Source: a bacterium (GTDB lineage: Bacteria; Patescibacteriota; Saccharimonadia; Saccharimonadales; Saccharimonadaceae). From it: DNA of 40,921 nucleotides. The notes under the pieces are model-generated. The model was not told where the DNA came from. It saw nothing but the letters and a program-made list of their open reading frames with translations, and did not search any database. The position numbers and the translations under genes are program-made. Location: assembly GCA_030429975.1 (NCBI GenBank), contig JAUIGB010000008.1, forward strand, positions 1-40,921. The letters run 5' to 3'. This document shows, one piece after another, positions 1-6,734 of this stretch. Position 1 is the first letter of the stretch; each line of letters opens with the position of its first letter.

Positions 1-339
1 TATCTCGTTGATTATCCAGTTTTCGTCCAGGCATACTGCGTCCATTTCGGGCAGGTTGTCGTATTCGAGCGATAGCGTGTGAGTGTCGGATCCGTAGCCA
101 CTTCCAACGTCCCGGTCCAATAGCACCATTTCTTCTCGCAGTCGCACTTCTGTTTCTAGTGACTGCACATAGATATCTATTTCCCTTTTTGACCCACTGA
201 CAGGCCTGGCGGCATCACCCCAGTCTGCAGACATGTCATAATCTTCATTTACTGCGATTGTACGAAATTCCGCGTCGCCAAAAGCCAGCTGAACTAGCTC
301 GTTATAGTTGACATCCGGTGTAGTTTCGCCACTCGACAT
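1..339 (-). CDS. Hypothetical protein, N-terminal 113 residues, cut by window edge
   Basis: An open frame on the minus strand starts at the ATG at 339-337 and runs off the left edge without a stop, so only 113 residues are visible. The protein begins MSSGETTPDVNYNEL and is acidic and soluble, with no signal peptide or membrane segment in the visible part. I do not recognise the family. A TATAAT box (352-347) with a TTGTAA -35 at 17 bp spacing (375-370) lies only 7 bases upstream of the ATG, which supports this start and suggests a leaderless message. The intact reading frame across the whole visible stretch and the promoter are the main reasons to call it a gene. Confidence 0.6.
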   Translation of the reverse strand, partial: MSSGETTPDVNYNELVQLAFGDAEFRTIAVNEDYDMSADWGDAARPVSGSKREIDIYVQSLETEVRLREEMVLLDRDVGSGYGSDTHTLSLEYDNLPEMDAVCLDENWIINEI

Positions 340-389
340 TTGTTATATTATACAACTTTAGTCATAATATTACAAACGTAGGGCGTGTC

Positions 390-572
390 TCATCGACGCT
401 TTTTCTTCCAGTCTTTGATCGTTACGCGATTGCGACTCTCGCTCACGACGACTTTTTGTCGCTTGCGGAGCCCGATCTTTTGCGCGATGCGCGCGGGGAT
501 ACTGATCAGGTATGATCCATTTACGAACTGTACGTTTCGTATGCTTGATTTGCTCGTTTTTCTTCTAGGCAT
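390..572 (-). CDS. AbrB/MazE-type swapped-hairpin DNA-binding protein
   Basis: This 60-residue, very basic protein has the order typical of AbrB/SpoVT/MazE N-terminal domains: a strand-turn (VNGSYLISIPARIAQKIGL) followed by KRQKVVVSESRNRVTIKDW. Such domains dimerise and bind palindromic operators, either as transition-state regulators or as antitoxins. No toxin gene is adjacent: the next gene downstream is the unknown cut gene, and upstream is thioredoxin. Its promoter has TACAAT at 584-579, 6 bases from the ATG, and a perfect 20-bp palindrome at 591-610 covers the -35 position. The arrangement suggests autoregulation. The same palindrome recurs at the flavodoxin gene near 13.4 kb. Family confidence is good; the targets are inferred. 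Confidence 0.75.
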   Translation of the reverse strand: MPRRKTSKSSIRNVQFVNGSYLISIPARIAQKIGLRKRQKVVVSESRNRVTIKDWKKKRR

Positions 573-590
573 AACCTTATTGTACTAAAT

Positions 591-610
591 CCATATGGAT
601 ATCCATATGG
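591..610. promoter_or_regulatory. Perfect 20-bp palindromic operator at abrB-like promoter
   Basis: The sequence CCATATGGATATCCATATGG is its own reverse complement. It lies 6 bases upstream of the TACAAT -10 box of the abrB-like gene and occupies its -35 region, the usual position of a repressor site. With its flank (about 588-621) it shares roughly 35 nearly identical bases, in inverted orientation, with 13358-13392 at the flavodoxin gene promoter. The binding protein is not shown by the sequence; the adjacent AbrB-like protein is the simplest candidate. Confidence 0.75.
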
Positions 611-628
611 AAAATCATATGTATTTTT

Positions 629-958
629 TTATACAGCGGTTAGTATATCGTGCAGGGCCGGTTCTGGAACCATGCCTATGATACGGTCGACTTCTTTGCC
701 GGATTTGTACAGCACCATGTTTGGAATGCTTTGCACCTGATGTTCACCGGCAAGTTTGTTGTTGTCGGCAGACTCTTCGATATTTACCTTTACTATGTCG
801 GTCGTGTCGTCTAGTTCTTTTGATAGCGAGACCAGCGCGGGCGTCATCGCCACGCATGGTGGGCACCACTGCGCCCAAAAATCCACCAACACCACCTTGT
901 CACTGTTTAGTACCTTTTCTTCGAACTCTTGTTTGGTTGTTATGTTGTATAAAGCCAT
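629..958 (-). CDS. trxA: Thioredoxin with CPPC active site
   Basis: A 109-residue single-domain thioredoxin, close to the normal family length. It shows VVLVDFWAQWCPPCVAMTPAL with the redox-active CxxC, the buried Asp after VLV, and the conserved cis-proline segment QSIPNMVLYKSGKEV. It would reduce protein disulfides in the cytosol. The active site is WCPPC rather than the usual bacterial WCGPC; a Pro in this position changes redox potential in characterised thioredoxins. The reading frame is open further upstream to 1090, but MALYNITT at 958 is chosen because homology starts there and a TATACT -10 box (970-965) lies 6 bases upstream, as for other genes here. It probably has its own transcript. 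Confidence 0.93.
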   Translation of the reverse strand: MALYNITTKQEFEEKVLNSDKVVLVDFWAQWCPPCVAMTPALVSLSKELDDTTDIVKVNIEESADNNKLAGEHQVQSIPNMVLYKSGKEVDRIIGMVPEPALHDILTAV

Positions 959-964
959 ATACTT

Positions 965-993
965 AGTATAGCAAATGTGAGCGTTCCTGTGGA
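965..993 (-). promoter_or_regulatory. trxA promoter (leaderless type)
   Basis: TATACT at 970-965 is followed by 6 bases and the trxA ATG. A weak -35 (TCCACA, 993-988) lies 17 bp further upstream, inside the 983-1002 inverted repeat, so that repeat could act as an operator as well as an RNA hairpin. Confidence 0.5.
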
Positions 994-1187
994 CACAGGA
1001 ACCGAACATTCTTTGAGTCGGCAAAGAACCAAACCGACCGCATTTGAGGTCAAACGCGGGCAAACCCCCGGGGTGGCTTCGACTCGCCATGAACTATCAA
1101 ACAAAAATACCGGTCGTGGATTGTCGACCCATAAAGGGTCGTCCCAAAATATAAAAACTAGTTAACGATTTTGGGCAGAAATCCACG
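983..1187 (-). ncRNA. Candidate structured RNA (pseudoknot plus three-way junction)
   Basis: The non-coding gap 959-1315 contains nested complementary arms. 1115-1122 pairs with 1180-1187 (CGTGGATT/AATCCACG) and encloses two hairpins: CGACCC/GGGTCG around 1125-1141 and CCCAAAAT/ATTTTGGG around 1143-1175. Towards trxA there is an H-type pseudoknot (1009-1015 with 1022-1028; 1017-1021 with 1034-1038), a stem 1040-1047/1050-1057, a GGG-CAAA-CCC tetraloop, and an 8-bp hairpin 983-990/995-1002. The 1040-1057 stem has an A-C mismatch on the plus strand but a G-U pair on the minus strand, which favours minus-strand RNA. It lacks the recognisable cores of tmRNA, RNase P RNA, SRP RNA or 6S RNA. It could also be a set of DNA operators. 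No clear promoter or U-tract was seen. Confidence 0.4.
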
Positions 1188-1220
1188 AACTATTCCGATA
1201 TTTTTATTTACTAATTCTTG

Positions 1221-1236
1221 GGTGTCTGCAGAGACC
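1221..1236. repeat. 16-bp near-palindrome next to direct repeat copy 1
   Basis: GGTGTCTGCAGAGACC is palindromic apart from one mismatched pair and directly abuts the first long direct repeat. No function is apparent; it may be a recombination or binding site. Confidence 0.35.
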
Positions 1237-1320
1237 CCGGACCCCGTCGGCTATGCGCGAGGACCCATTTCCTATTTCCCAATCCCCAACTCCTACATCT
1301 ATATTTCCAATCGTGCTATT
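1237..1320. repeat. Direct repeat copy 1 flanking the toxin-antitoxin cassette
   Basis: This begins with CCGGACCCCGTCGGCT and ends with a 31-base block (1290-1320) that matches 1888-1918 at 30 of 31 positions. The middle is longer than in copy 2 by about 14 bases of pyrimidine-rich sequence. The right end supplies the stop codon of doc (1316-1318). With copy 2 it brackets exactly the antitoxin-doc pair. Confidence 0.7.
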
Positions 1321-1705
1321 TTGCATGTTCCTTTAGCCAGAGGCTAACTTCCTCGACAGCAACTTTGTCTTTCACTACGTGCACCATAAATTTTTCATAT
1401 TCCTCATTTGTGAAATCTATGTCTCTTCCATCTAATGCTAGATAAAATGTAGCAGATGCCATTGCCGTACGCTTGTTTCCGTCACGAAATCCATGGTTGT
1501 TGGCAATCGCGTGCAACAGGGCGGCCGCCCTATCAAAGACATCGCCGTACGCGTCCTTGCCCATAACAGAATGAAGCGGTCGTGACAACGCGGAGCGCAG
1601 GAGGTGTTCGTCGTGAATCCCTTTTGCGCCTCCCGAGGCTTCAATGATTGCGTCATGCATTTCTATTAGCACATCCAAATCATCGTCTGGATTATCTGAA
1701 AACAT
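1316..1705 (-). CDS. doc: Doc-family (death-on-curing) Fic-fold toxin
   Basis: A 129-residue protein of normal Doc length. It carries the Fic/Doc signature NNHGFRDGNKRTA, close to the Doc consensus HxFxDxNKR, after a helix typical of the fold (FDRAAALLHAIA). Characterised Doc toxins phosphorylate EF-Tu and stop translation; neutralisation requires a partner protein. The ATG at 1705-1703 overlaps the TAA of the 35-aa upstream ORF by one base (TAATG), so the two are translationally coupled and transcribed from the promoter before the small gene. The stop lies inside direct repeat copy 1, which suggests the cassette was inserted or its 3' end was rebuilt. Family assignment is secure; the exact target is inferred. 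Confidence 0.88.
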   Translation of the reverse strand: MFSDNPDDDLDVLIEMHDAIIEASGGAKGIHDEHLLRSALSRPLHSVMGKDAYGDVFDRAAALLHAIANNHGFRDGNKRTAMASATFYLALDGRDIDFTNEEYEKFMVHVVKDKVAVEEVSLWLKEHAK

Positions 1706-1812
1706 TACTTCTTAGACAGCTCTTGCAGAGCAGGCTTGTACTTTTTGATAAACTGCTTCGTCCATTTCTGTACAGCAGGTTTTTGTTGTTTGATATTAGC
1801 TTCTTTGTTCAT
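1705..1812 (-). CDS. Putative 35-aa antitoxin for Doc
   Basis: This small ORF begins MNKEANIKQQKPAVQKWTKQ and ends KYKPALQELSKK, 35 residues, lysine-rich and helical in character. Its stop overlaps the doc start codon (TAATG), the classic coupling of type II toxin-antitoxin pairs. A TAAAAT -10 box (1824-1819) sits 6 bases upstream of its ATG, so it is the first gene of the unit. It is much shorter than Phd and has no visible AbrB-like or other DNA-binding domain, so if it is the antitoxin it probably acts by covering the Doc active site. The role is inferred from position only. Confidence 0.65.
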   Translation of the reverse strand: MNKEANIKQQKPAVQKWTKQFIKKYKPALQELSKK

Positions 1813-1849
1813 AATTCTATTTTAGCATAACTTCTTAGTTCTGATCGTT

Positions 1850-1918
1850 CCGGACCCCGTCGGCTGCGCGCGAAGCCTACTTCCTGACTCCTACATCTAT
1901 ATTTTCAATCGTGCTATT
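1850..1918. repeat. Direct repeat copy 2 flanking the toxin-antitoxin cassette
   Basis: The second copy of the 16-base block CCGGACCCCGTCGGCT and of the 31-base terminal block found at 1237-1320, in the same orientation. The spacing between blocks is shorter. It lies between the antitoxin promoter and the DUF2798-like gene, and its right end abuts the sequence encoding that protein's N-terminus. Confidence 0.7.
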
Positions 1919-1978
1919 GTTATTACAGATGAAACGATTTCGACAACCCAAATATATGGCCTATTTCTAGGATTTTTC

Positions 1979-2161
1979 ATGGCTGTCGCCATGAGCTGTA
2001 TTATGTCGCTAGTTCTGACGGTATTCCGGATGGGATTTACGATCGAAGCACTAATCGCCTGGCCAGCAAACTGGCTAATTGGCTTTTTGGTAGGATTTCC
2101 AGTCGCATTAATCATCGCCCCCTTCGCCGCCAAACTCGCTCGGCGTGTCACCGGGGTATAG
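1979..2161 (+). CDS. DUF2798-like two-helix membrane protein, probably frameshifted at its 5' end
   Basis: The 60 residues read MAVAMSCIMSLVLTVFRMGFT, then WPANWLIGFLVGFPVALIIAP, then an RR-containing tail. This is the two-helix, MS-rich, FP-containing pattern of DUF2798 proteins, whose function is unknown. The ATG at 1979 lies in the middle of helix 1. The same frame stays open upstream and encodes YGLFLGFF with no ATG. A different frame starts at 1929 with MKRFRQPKYMAYF, which looks like the normal start of this family and hits TAG at 1968. One extra base around 1964-1966 would join the two into a full-length protein. It is therefore either a pseudogene, a sequence error, or a gene with an unusual start. 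It is one of few plus-strand genes here. Confidence 0.55.
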   Translation: MAVAMSCIMSLVLTVFRMGFTIEALIAWPANWLIGFLVGFPVALIIAPFAAKLARRVTGV

Positions 2162-2197
2162 TTATACAATGATTTTGGGCTTTTCGGGATTCATATG

Positions 2198-2598
2198 TCA
2201 CAAATAGAACTTATCTATAAGCAATAGCAGCGAGACCAAAAAGAAGAACGCACCGAACGTTATATATGCCCAATCACGTTTGCCCCAGAAGTAGCCGAAG
2301 CGTTTCACATATTCTTCCGTATGCGAGAGATCTCCACCCCTAACGTTATTGTCGCCGTATTTTTCCATATATTTGCGTGTCACCCTACCTTCGTATAGCT
2401 GGGCTCTCTCAACATCAACTACTCCCAAGTCTTCTGTGTAGTGAATCTCGACAGGTTTATGTAGTCGCGTCCAGTTAGATCCATAACTAGTCTTGTGTTC
2501 ATGAAATCTTTTCTCTGGTGTTTTAGAAGTAATACCGACATACCACTTGTCCTGTTCGAGCTTGAGAATGTATAGCCACCAATGTTTTTTGCTGTCAA
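2198..2598 (-). CDS. GIY-YIG nuclease-like protein with C-terminal membrane helix; start damaged or non-standard
   Basis: The minus-strand frame encodes HWWLYILKLEQDKWYVGITSK, RFHEHK, and later an AQLYEGRVTRKYMEKYG / NVRGGD block. These are the GIY-YIG strands, the catalytic Arg region, and the C-terminal block of single-domain GIY-YIG endonucleases. After it comes one membrane helix (YITFGAFFFLVSLLLLIDKF). The frame has no ATG, GTG or TTG before the domain. It opens directly after the in-frame TAG of the preceding DUF4268 piece. A TTG at 2598 would read MTAKKHWW if the A6 run (2590-2585) had seven A. The ORF from the TTG at 2428 would miss the catalytic half. A nuclease anchored to the membrane is unusual. 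Role unknown. Confidence 0.55.
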
Positions 2599-2610
2599 TA
2601 TGAGAATATT

Positions 2611-3003
2611 TTATCTAGCGTTTTTTAGAAAAGGTCTTAATGCTTTCTGAAAATTGTGTATTTTTGAGATCACTTTCTCATGTAGCTCGTGCCAGTTTGA
2701 CTGATCATCATATGAAAACCCGTCTATATAGTCAGCTACCCAAGAAGCCTTTTGCATATCTTTGCGGTCCCACTCGAGCATATTTCCGTAAATAGCTTCG
2801 ATTTCATCCTTGTTGTTATATAGATTGTCGAAAATATCTTTGCCTTCATTTATCCATAGAGCAACTCGAATCTTATTTTCGCCGTCCAGCAAGTTTACAG
2901 TTAAGTGATATTTGGATGATCCCATCCTAAAATCATACCAATGGTCGTAACCGGGTTTCCTGAGGCCAAGCTTTACATTGTTCTCTTCTATGTACGTATT
3001 CAT
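2611..3003 (-). CDS. C-terminal part of a split DUF4268 protein
   Basis: This 130-residue frame contains NNVKLGLRKPGYDHWYDFRMGSS, IRVALWINEGKDIFDNLYNNKDEIE and YGNMLEWDR, the hallmarks of the C-terminal domain of DUF4268 proteins. Those are normally about 300 residues and carry an N-terminal PD-(D/E)XK-like half. The frame is open upstream of the ATG at 3003 and reads YDFWTQM, which is also family-like. The true boundary is therefore the frameshift near 3048-3054 rather than this ATG. The stop is TAG at 2613-2611, after which the same frame continues into the GIY-YIG gene. Confidence 0.6.
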   Translation of the reverse strand: MNTYIEENNVKLGLRKPGYDHWYDFRMGSSKYHLTVNLLDGENKIRVALWINEGKDIFDNLYNNKDEIEAIYGNMLEWDRKDMQKASWVADYIDGFSYDDQSNWHELHEKVISKIHNFQKALRPFLKNAR

Positions 3004-3026
3004 TTGTGTCCAGAAATCATATCTAC

Positions 3027-3530
3027 CTATTTGGCTTCTCGTGAATTGTTTTTTACGGCCTTCATATACTCATTCGGCTGTGTAACGACATTGAATTGAG
3101 GGGCTGGGTCGCTATCACCTATCTTAATTGCGTGTATTTCGACTAGAAAGAAGCCTATGTCACTATCGGTGTGCTCATTTAGCCACTCGACTGCACTTAC
3201 ATGTTCTGGCCGTGCGTTCTTGACAATCCAAACTACGACGGATGCATTTACGCCGCTCGCATATACTATAGTTTTACCTAGATGATCATGGTTTGAGCTT
3301 TCGATTTGATTCTCGATGATAACAGTACGATTATCGTTTTCTATTTTACAGTGTATATCAGCACTGAAATTACCGACTTTTGTCTCCTGCTCTGCTTCTA
3401 CGAGTCCAAGTCCCAAAACATCACCGAGCGTGTCAAGGTTCTCTTGATCTGCAAGCCAAGGCGTAAAATCACGAGCCTCGTTTTTCCATATCTTTCGTAG
3501 TGGCACCTCTTCAATCTTGCCTAATTTCAT
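3027..3530 (-). CDS. N-terminal part of a split DUF4268 protein (PD-(D/E)XK-like half)
   Basis: This 167-residue frame reads DFTPWLADQENLDTLGDVLGL, then VGNFSADIHCKIEN, VIIENQIESSNHDHLGK, YASGVNASVVVWIV and AVEWLNEHT. It has the D-x(n)-ENQ core of a nuclease-like fold found in DUF4268 proteins near defence genes. It stops at TAG about 25 bases before the C-terminal piece. The two are in different frames. Just upstream lies A-AAA-AAC in the reading frame (3054-3048), a canonical -1 slippery heptamer, and slipping there would fuse both halves without a gap. A one-base deletion in the A6 run would give the same picture. The start at 3530 has TAAAAT (3543-3538) 7 bases upstream. Confidence 0.65.
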   Translation of the reverse strand: MKLGKIEEVPLRKIWKNEARDFTPWLADQENLDTLGDVLGLGLVEAEQETKVGNFSADIHCKIENDNRTVIIENQIESSNHDHLGKTIVYASGVNASVVVWIVKNARPEHVSAVEWLNEHTDSDIGFFLVEIHAIKIGDSDPAPQFNVVTQPNEYMKAVKNNSREAK

Positions 3531-3555
3531 AAATAATATTTTAACATAGAGTTAT

Positions 3556-6500
3556 TTAATCAAGTAGACTCGCGCCGCCACCTGATTGATAACCATCCTT
3601 TTTGCTCCATTCGTCCCCATATGATTTTGCTTGTTCTAGGACGAGTTGCGTAGCTAACGCTTGTTGGTCGGGGGGATATCCGTATTTGTTAAGAGTTTTT
3701 TTGACATTGACACGCAACCTGGCTTGCACGGTATCGCGGTATTGCCAGTCTATGCTTGCATCGTTGCGGACTTGCTCGACTAATACTCTTGCTAGGTCAC
3801 GCAGTTGATCGTTCTTCATTACTTCTGTCGCGCTGTTGTTGGCGACCAGTGCATCATAGAATAGCGTTTCGTCTTCGTTAAGGCCCTGAACTTCTTCACG
3901 GCTATCTTCTTGGCGCAGTTTATGGGCAATCGCAATCAATTCTTCTATAACCTGTGCGGCTTCAATCGTGCCGTTTTTGTAGCTCACTAGGGCTGCTTGT
4001 AGCATCTCGGAAAATTCGCCAGATTTAACGACGTTCTTGCCAAACCTCGCTTTTACTTCGTTATTGAGCAGTTTTTGCAATGCTTCAACGGCTAGGTTTT
4101 TGCGCTCCATGCCGCGAACTTCAGCCAGGAACTCGTCCGATAGAATCGTAAGCTCTGGCTTATCCAATCCTGCAGCTGCAAACACGTCCACTACCCCAAC
4201 TGGCGCTATGGCTTTGTCGACAATTTGCTTGAGTGCCATGCGGTACTCAGCATCTGTCGGTCCGCCGCTGACTGTACTGCTGATTTTATCTATACGCGAC
4301 TTTATTGCTTGGAAGAACGCCACTTCTTCGCGTAATGCCAGAGCGTGATCGTGTGGTATTGCAAGTGCAAATGCCTTGCTAAGTTCAGTAACGTGCTGGC
4401 GTAATCGCTTATCACCATCCTCGATAGAGAGTATATGTTCTTGGGCATCTAGGATAATTTGGAGCTGGTCACCAGTAGGTGCACTGAAATATCGTTTGTA
4501 GTCAAATCCATGGAATAAATCACGGACGATTTCGTAACGTCGCTTCATTTCCGCCACTGCTTCGTTGATATCAAGTGATGGTGCACCCTTGCCTCCACTC
4601 TTCGTGTATGTCTCCAATGCATCACGAAGTGCCGCCGCAACACCTAGATAATCCACTATCAAACCACCCTCTTTGCCGGGGAATACACGGTTGACGCGGG
4701 CAATGGCCTGCATCAGGTTGTGACCTTTTAAGGGCTTGTCCAGGTACATTGTGTGCATGCTAGGTACATCAAATCCGGTCAGCCACATATCACATACGAT
4801 TACCAGCTTTAGCTCGTCGTCAAAGTTTTTGATACGTTTTTCAATGTCTTTTAGCTTTTCTTTGCTGCGAATATGTTTTTGTAGCCTTTCCGGGTCAGAT
4901 GCGCTACCGGTAATAATAACCTTGATGGCCCCCAGTTTATCGTCGTCATTATGCCAGTCGGGGCGCAGATCGATAATCTTGTCATATAGTTCTGCGGCAA
5001 TCTGACGGCTCATTGTTACGATCATTCCCTTGCCCTCTAACGTACTGAGTCGGTTTTCGAAATGTTCGACAATGTCTTTTGCAATCAATTTTAGGCGCTC
5101 GGCATTTCCGACTATGGCTTCCTTTTGTGCGTGCTCGGCCTTTAGTTTGTCTTGGCGAGACATTTCTTCACCCTCGAGCAGGTCGTCCACTTCCTTGTCG
5201 AGCCAGTGCTTAGTAGATTCATCCATACCTAGATCGATTAGGCGGCTTTCGTAATAGATCGGTACTGTTGCACCATCTTCGACCGCTTGCTGAATGTCAT
5301 ACACATCTACATAATCACCAAAAACAGCAGGCGTGCTCTTGTCGTCGCGTTCGATCGGCGTGCCAGTAAATCCTATATAACTGGCATTTGGCAGGGCGTC
5401 GCGCATGTATTTGGCGTTACCATAGATCAGCTTTGCCTCTTGCGTTTCTTCGTTGACTCGCGCATGCGCGCCCAGCCCATATTGGCTACGATGTGCTTCA
5501 TCTGCTATTACGATGACGTTTGTGCGGTCAGTTAGTACCGGCAACTTGTCTTCGTCGTCTTCGGGCGAAAACTTTTGAATAGTCGTAAACATTACGCCGC
5601 CCGATTCGCGAGTCAGTAGTTCGCGCAGGTGTTTGCGATTTTCAGCCTGCACGGGGTTTTGTCGTAACAAATCACGGCAGGCGGCAAACGTGCCGAACAA
5701 TTGGCCGTCTAGATCTCGTCGGTCTGTCACCACGACGATAGTCGGATTACCTAGACGTTGATCCGTAATCAACTTACCCGCATAAAACATCATGCTCAGA
5801 CTCTTGCCAGAACCCTGGGTGTGCCATACCACACCAGCACGGTGATCGGCATCGGGTTGCGAAGAATCGGCAGTACGCTCCACGGCCTTGTTTACTGCCC
5901 AGTATTGGTGATATGCGGCTACCTTTTTGACGTATTGTGTATCGTCTTTGCTATCCTGCTCAAACACAACGAAGTTTTGGACTATGTCCATTAATCGTGC
6001 CCCGGTAAGCATACCGCGGATCATAGTGTCTAGTTCTGGCACGTTACCGGCTTCGCGCTCGCCATCGATGGTTTTCCACGCTAGGAATCGCTGAATCGGT
6101 GCCGATATTGTACCCACGCGCGCGTCGAGCCCGTCACTGATGATGCACAATTCGTTATATCGAAACAGTGCACTAATGTCGTTTTTGTATGTTTGGATTT
6201 GGTTGTATGCAGAGTCTAGATCGGCTTTGCTGCTGGTCGCGTTTTTTAACTCCATTACTACCAGAGGTATACCGTTTACGTACAGCACTATATCCGGGCG
6301 ACGATTTACTTTGTCTTGCACCACTGTCAGTTGATTTACGGCGATGAAGTCGTTATTGTCGGGGTTTTTATAGTCAAATAACCGCACCGATACCGTGCGC
6401 ACAGATCCGTCATCATGGCGATATTCTACGTTTACGCCCTCGGTCAGTAGTGTGTGAAATTCGCGGTTATCCAGCACTAGCTCTGGCGACGCCGTGCGGA

Positions 6501-6708
6501 TCACCCGGCGCAGAGCTTCTTCGCGGCTAGCCGTGGGTACGTCTGGGTTTAGGCGCGCTAGCGCTATCTGCAGCCGGCGCTTTAGTACTACATCGGCATA
6601 ATCGCGCTCCATTGTGCCGTCAGGTCCGATACTCGGTCCATTTACAACATCCCAGCCTACGCTGGCCAGGATTTCTAGTGCATTTTGTTCGATATCGTCT
6701 TCGGTCAT
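3556..6708 (-). CDS. hsdR: Type I restriction enzyme, R (translocase/nuclease) subunit
   Basis: The 1050-residue length is normal for HsdR. The N-terminal nuclease domain shows RRPDIVLYVNG followed by VVMELK (Asp139, Glu153, Lys155), the PD-ExK site. Next is the superfamily 2 motor: HTQGSGKS Walker A (GSGKS at 299-303), DEAH box 403-406, GFTGTPI, and the late motifs CDMWLTGFDVPS and QAIARVNRVFPG. The C-terminal helical part binds the HsdM2S core. It would translocate DNA from unmodified sites and cut it. It is the last gene of the R-M locus, 26 bp after the PIN gene, with a possible own TATACT box (6722-6717) 8 bases before the ATG. All catalytic motifs are intact, so the enzyme is probably active. 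Confidence 0.96.
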   Translation of the reverse strand: MTEDDIEQNALEILASVGWDVVNGPSIGPDGTMERDYADVVLKRRLQIALARLNPDVPTASREEALRRVIRTASPELVLDNREFHTLLTEGVNVEYRHDDGSVRTVSVRLFDYKNPDNNDFIAVNQLTVVQDKVNRRPDIVLYVNGIPLVVMELKNATSSKADLDSAYNQIQTYKNDISALFRYNELCIISDGLDARVGTISAPIQRFLAWKTIDGEREAGNVPELDTMIRGMLTGARLMDIVQNFVVFEQDSKDDTQYVKKVAAYHQYWAVNKAVERTADSSQPDADHRAGVVWHTQGSGKSLSMMFYAGKLITDQRLGNPTIVVVTDRRDLDGQLFGTFAACRDLLRQNPVQAENRKHLRELLTRESGGVMFTTIQKFSPEDDEDKLPVLTDRTNVIVIADEAHRSQYGLGAHARVNEETQEAKLIYGNAKYMRDALPNASYIGFTGTPIERDDKSTPAVFGDYVDVYDIQQAVEDGATVPIYYESRLIDLGMDESTKHWLDKEVDDLLEGEEMSRQDKLKAEHAQKEAIVGNAERLKLIAKDIVEHFENRLSTLEGKGMIVTMSRQIAAELYDKIIDLRPDWHNDDDKLGAIKVIITGSASDPERLQKHIRSKEKLKDIEKRIKNFDDELKLVIVCDMWLTGFDVPSMHTMYLDKPLKGHNLMQAIARVNRVFPGKEGGLIVDYLGVAAALRDALETYTKSGGKGAPSLDINEAVAEMKRRYEIVRDLFHGFDYKRYFSAPTGDQLQIILDAQEHILSIEDGDKRLRQHVTELSKAFALAIPHDHALALREEVAFFQAIKSRIDKISSTVSGGPTDAEYRMALKQIVDKAIAPVGVVDVFAAAGLDKPELTILSDEFLAEVRGMERKNLAVEALQKLLNNEVKARFGKNVVKSGEFSEMLQAALVSYKNGTIEAAQVIEELIAIAHKLRQEDSREEVQGLNEDETLFYDALVANNSATEVMKNDQLRDLARVLVEQVRNDASIDWQYRDTVQARLRVNVKKTLNKYGYPPDQQALATQLVLEQAKSYGDEWSKKDGYQSGGGASLLD

Positions 6709-6734
6709 TATTCTTTAGTATATCCTTTTATGCT

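Noticed and set aside
977-1165. 62-aa plus-strand frame in the trxA upstream region
   Set aside because: Low-complexity polar product without family features. The sequence is better explained by nested inverted repeats.
983-1187. Assignment of the structured region to tmRNA or RNase P RNA
   Set aside because: No tRNA-like end, tag ORF, or RNase P core sequences (such as the GAGGAAAGTC block) could be found on either strand.
1897-2169. 90-aa minus-strand frame opposite the DUF2798-like gene
   Set aside because: The plus strand encodes a recognisable two-helix membrane protein; the minus frame is its shadow.
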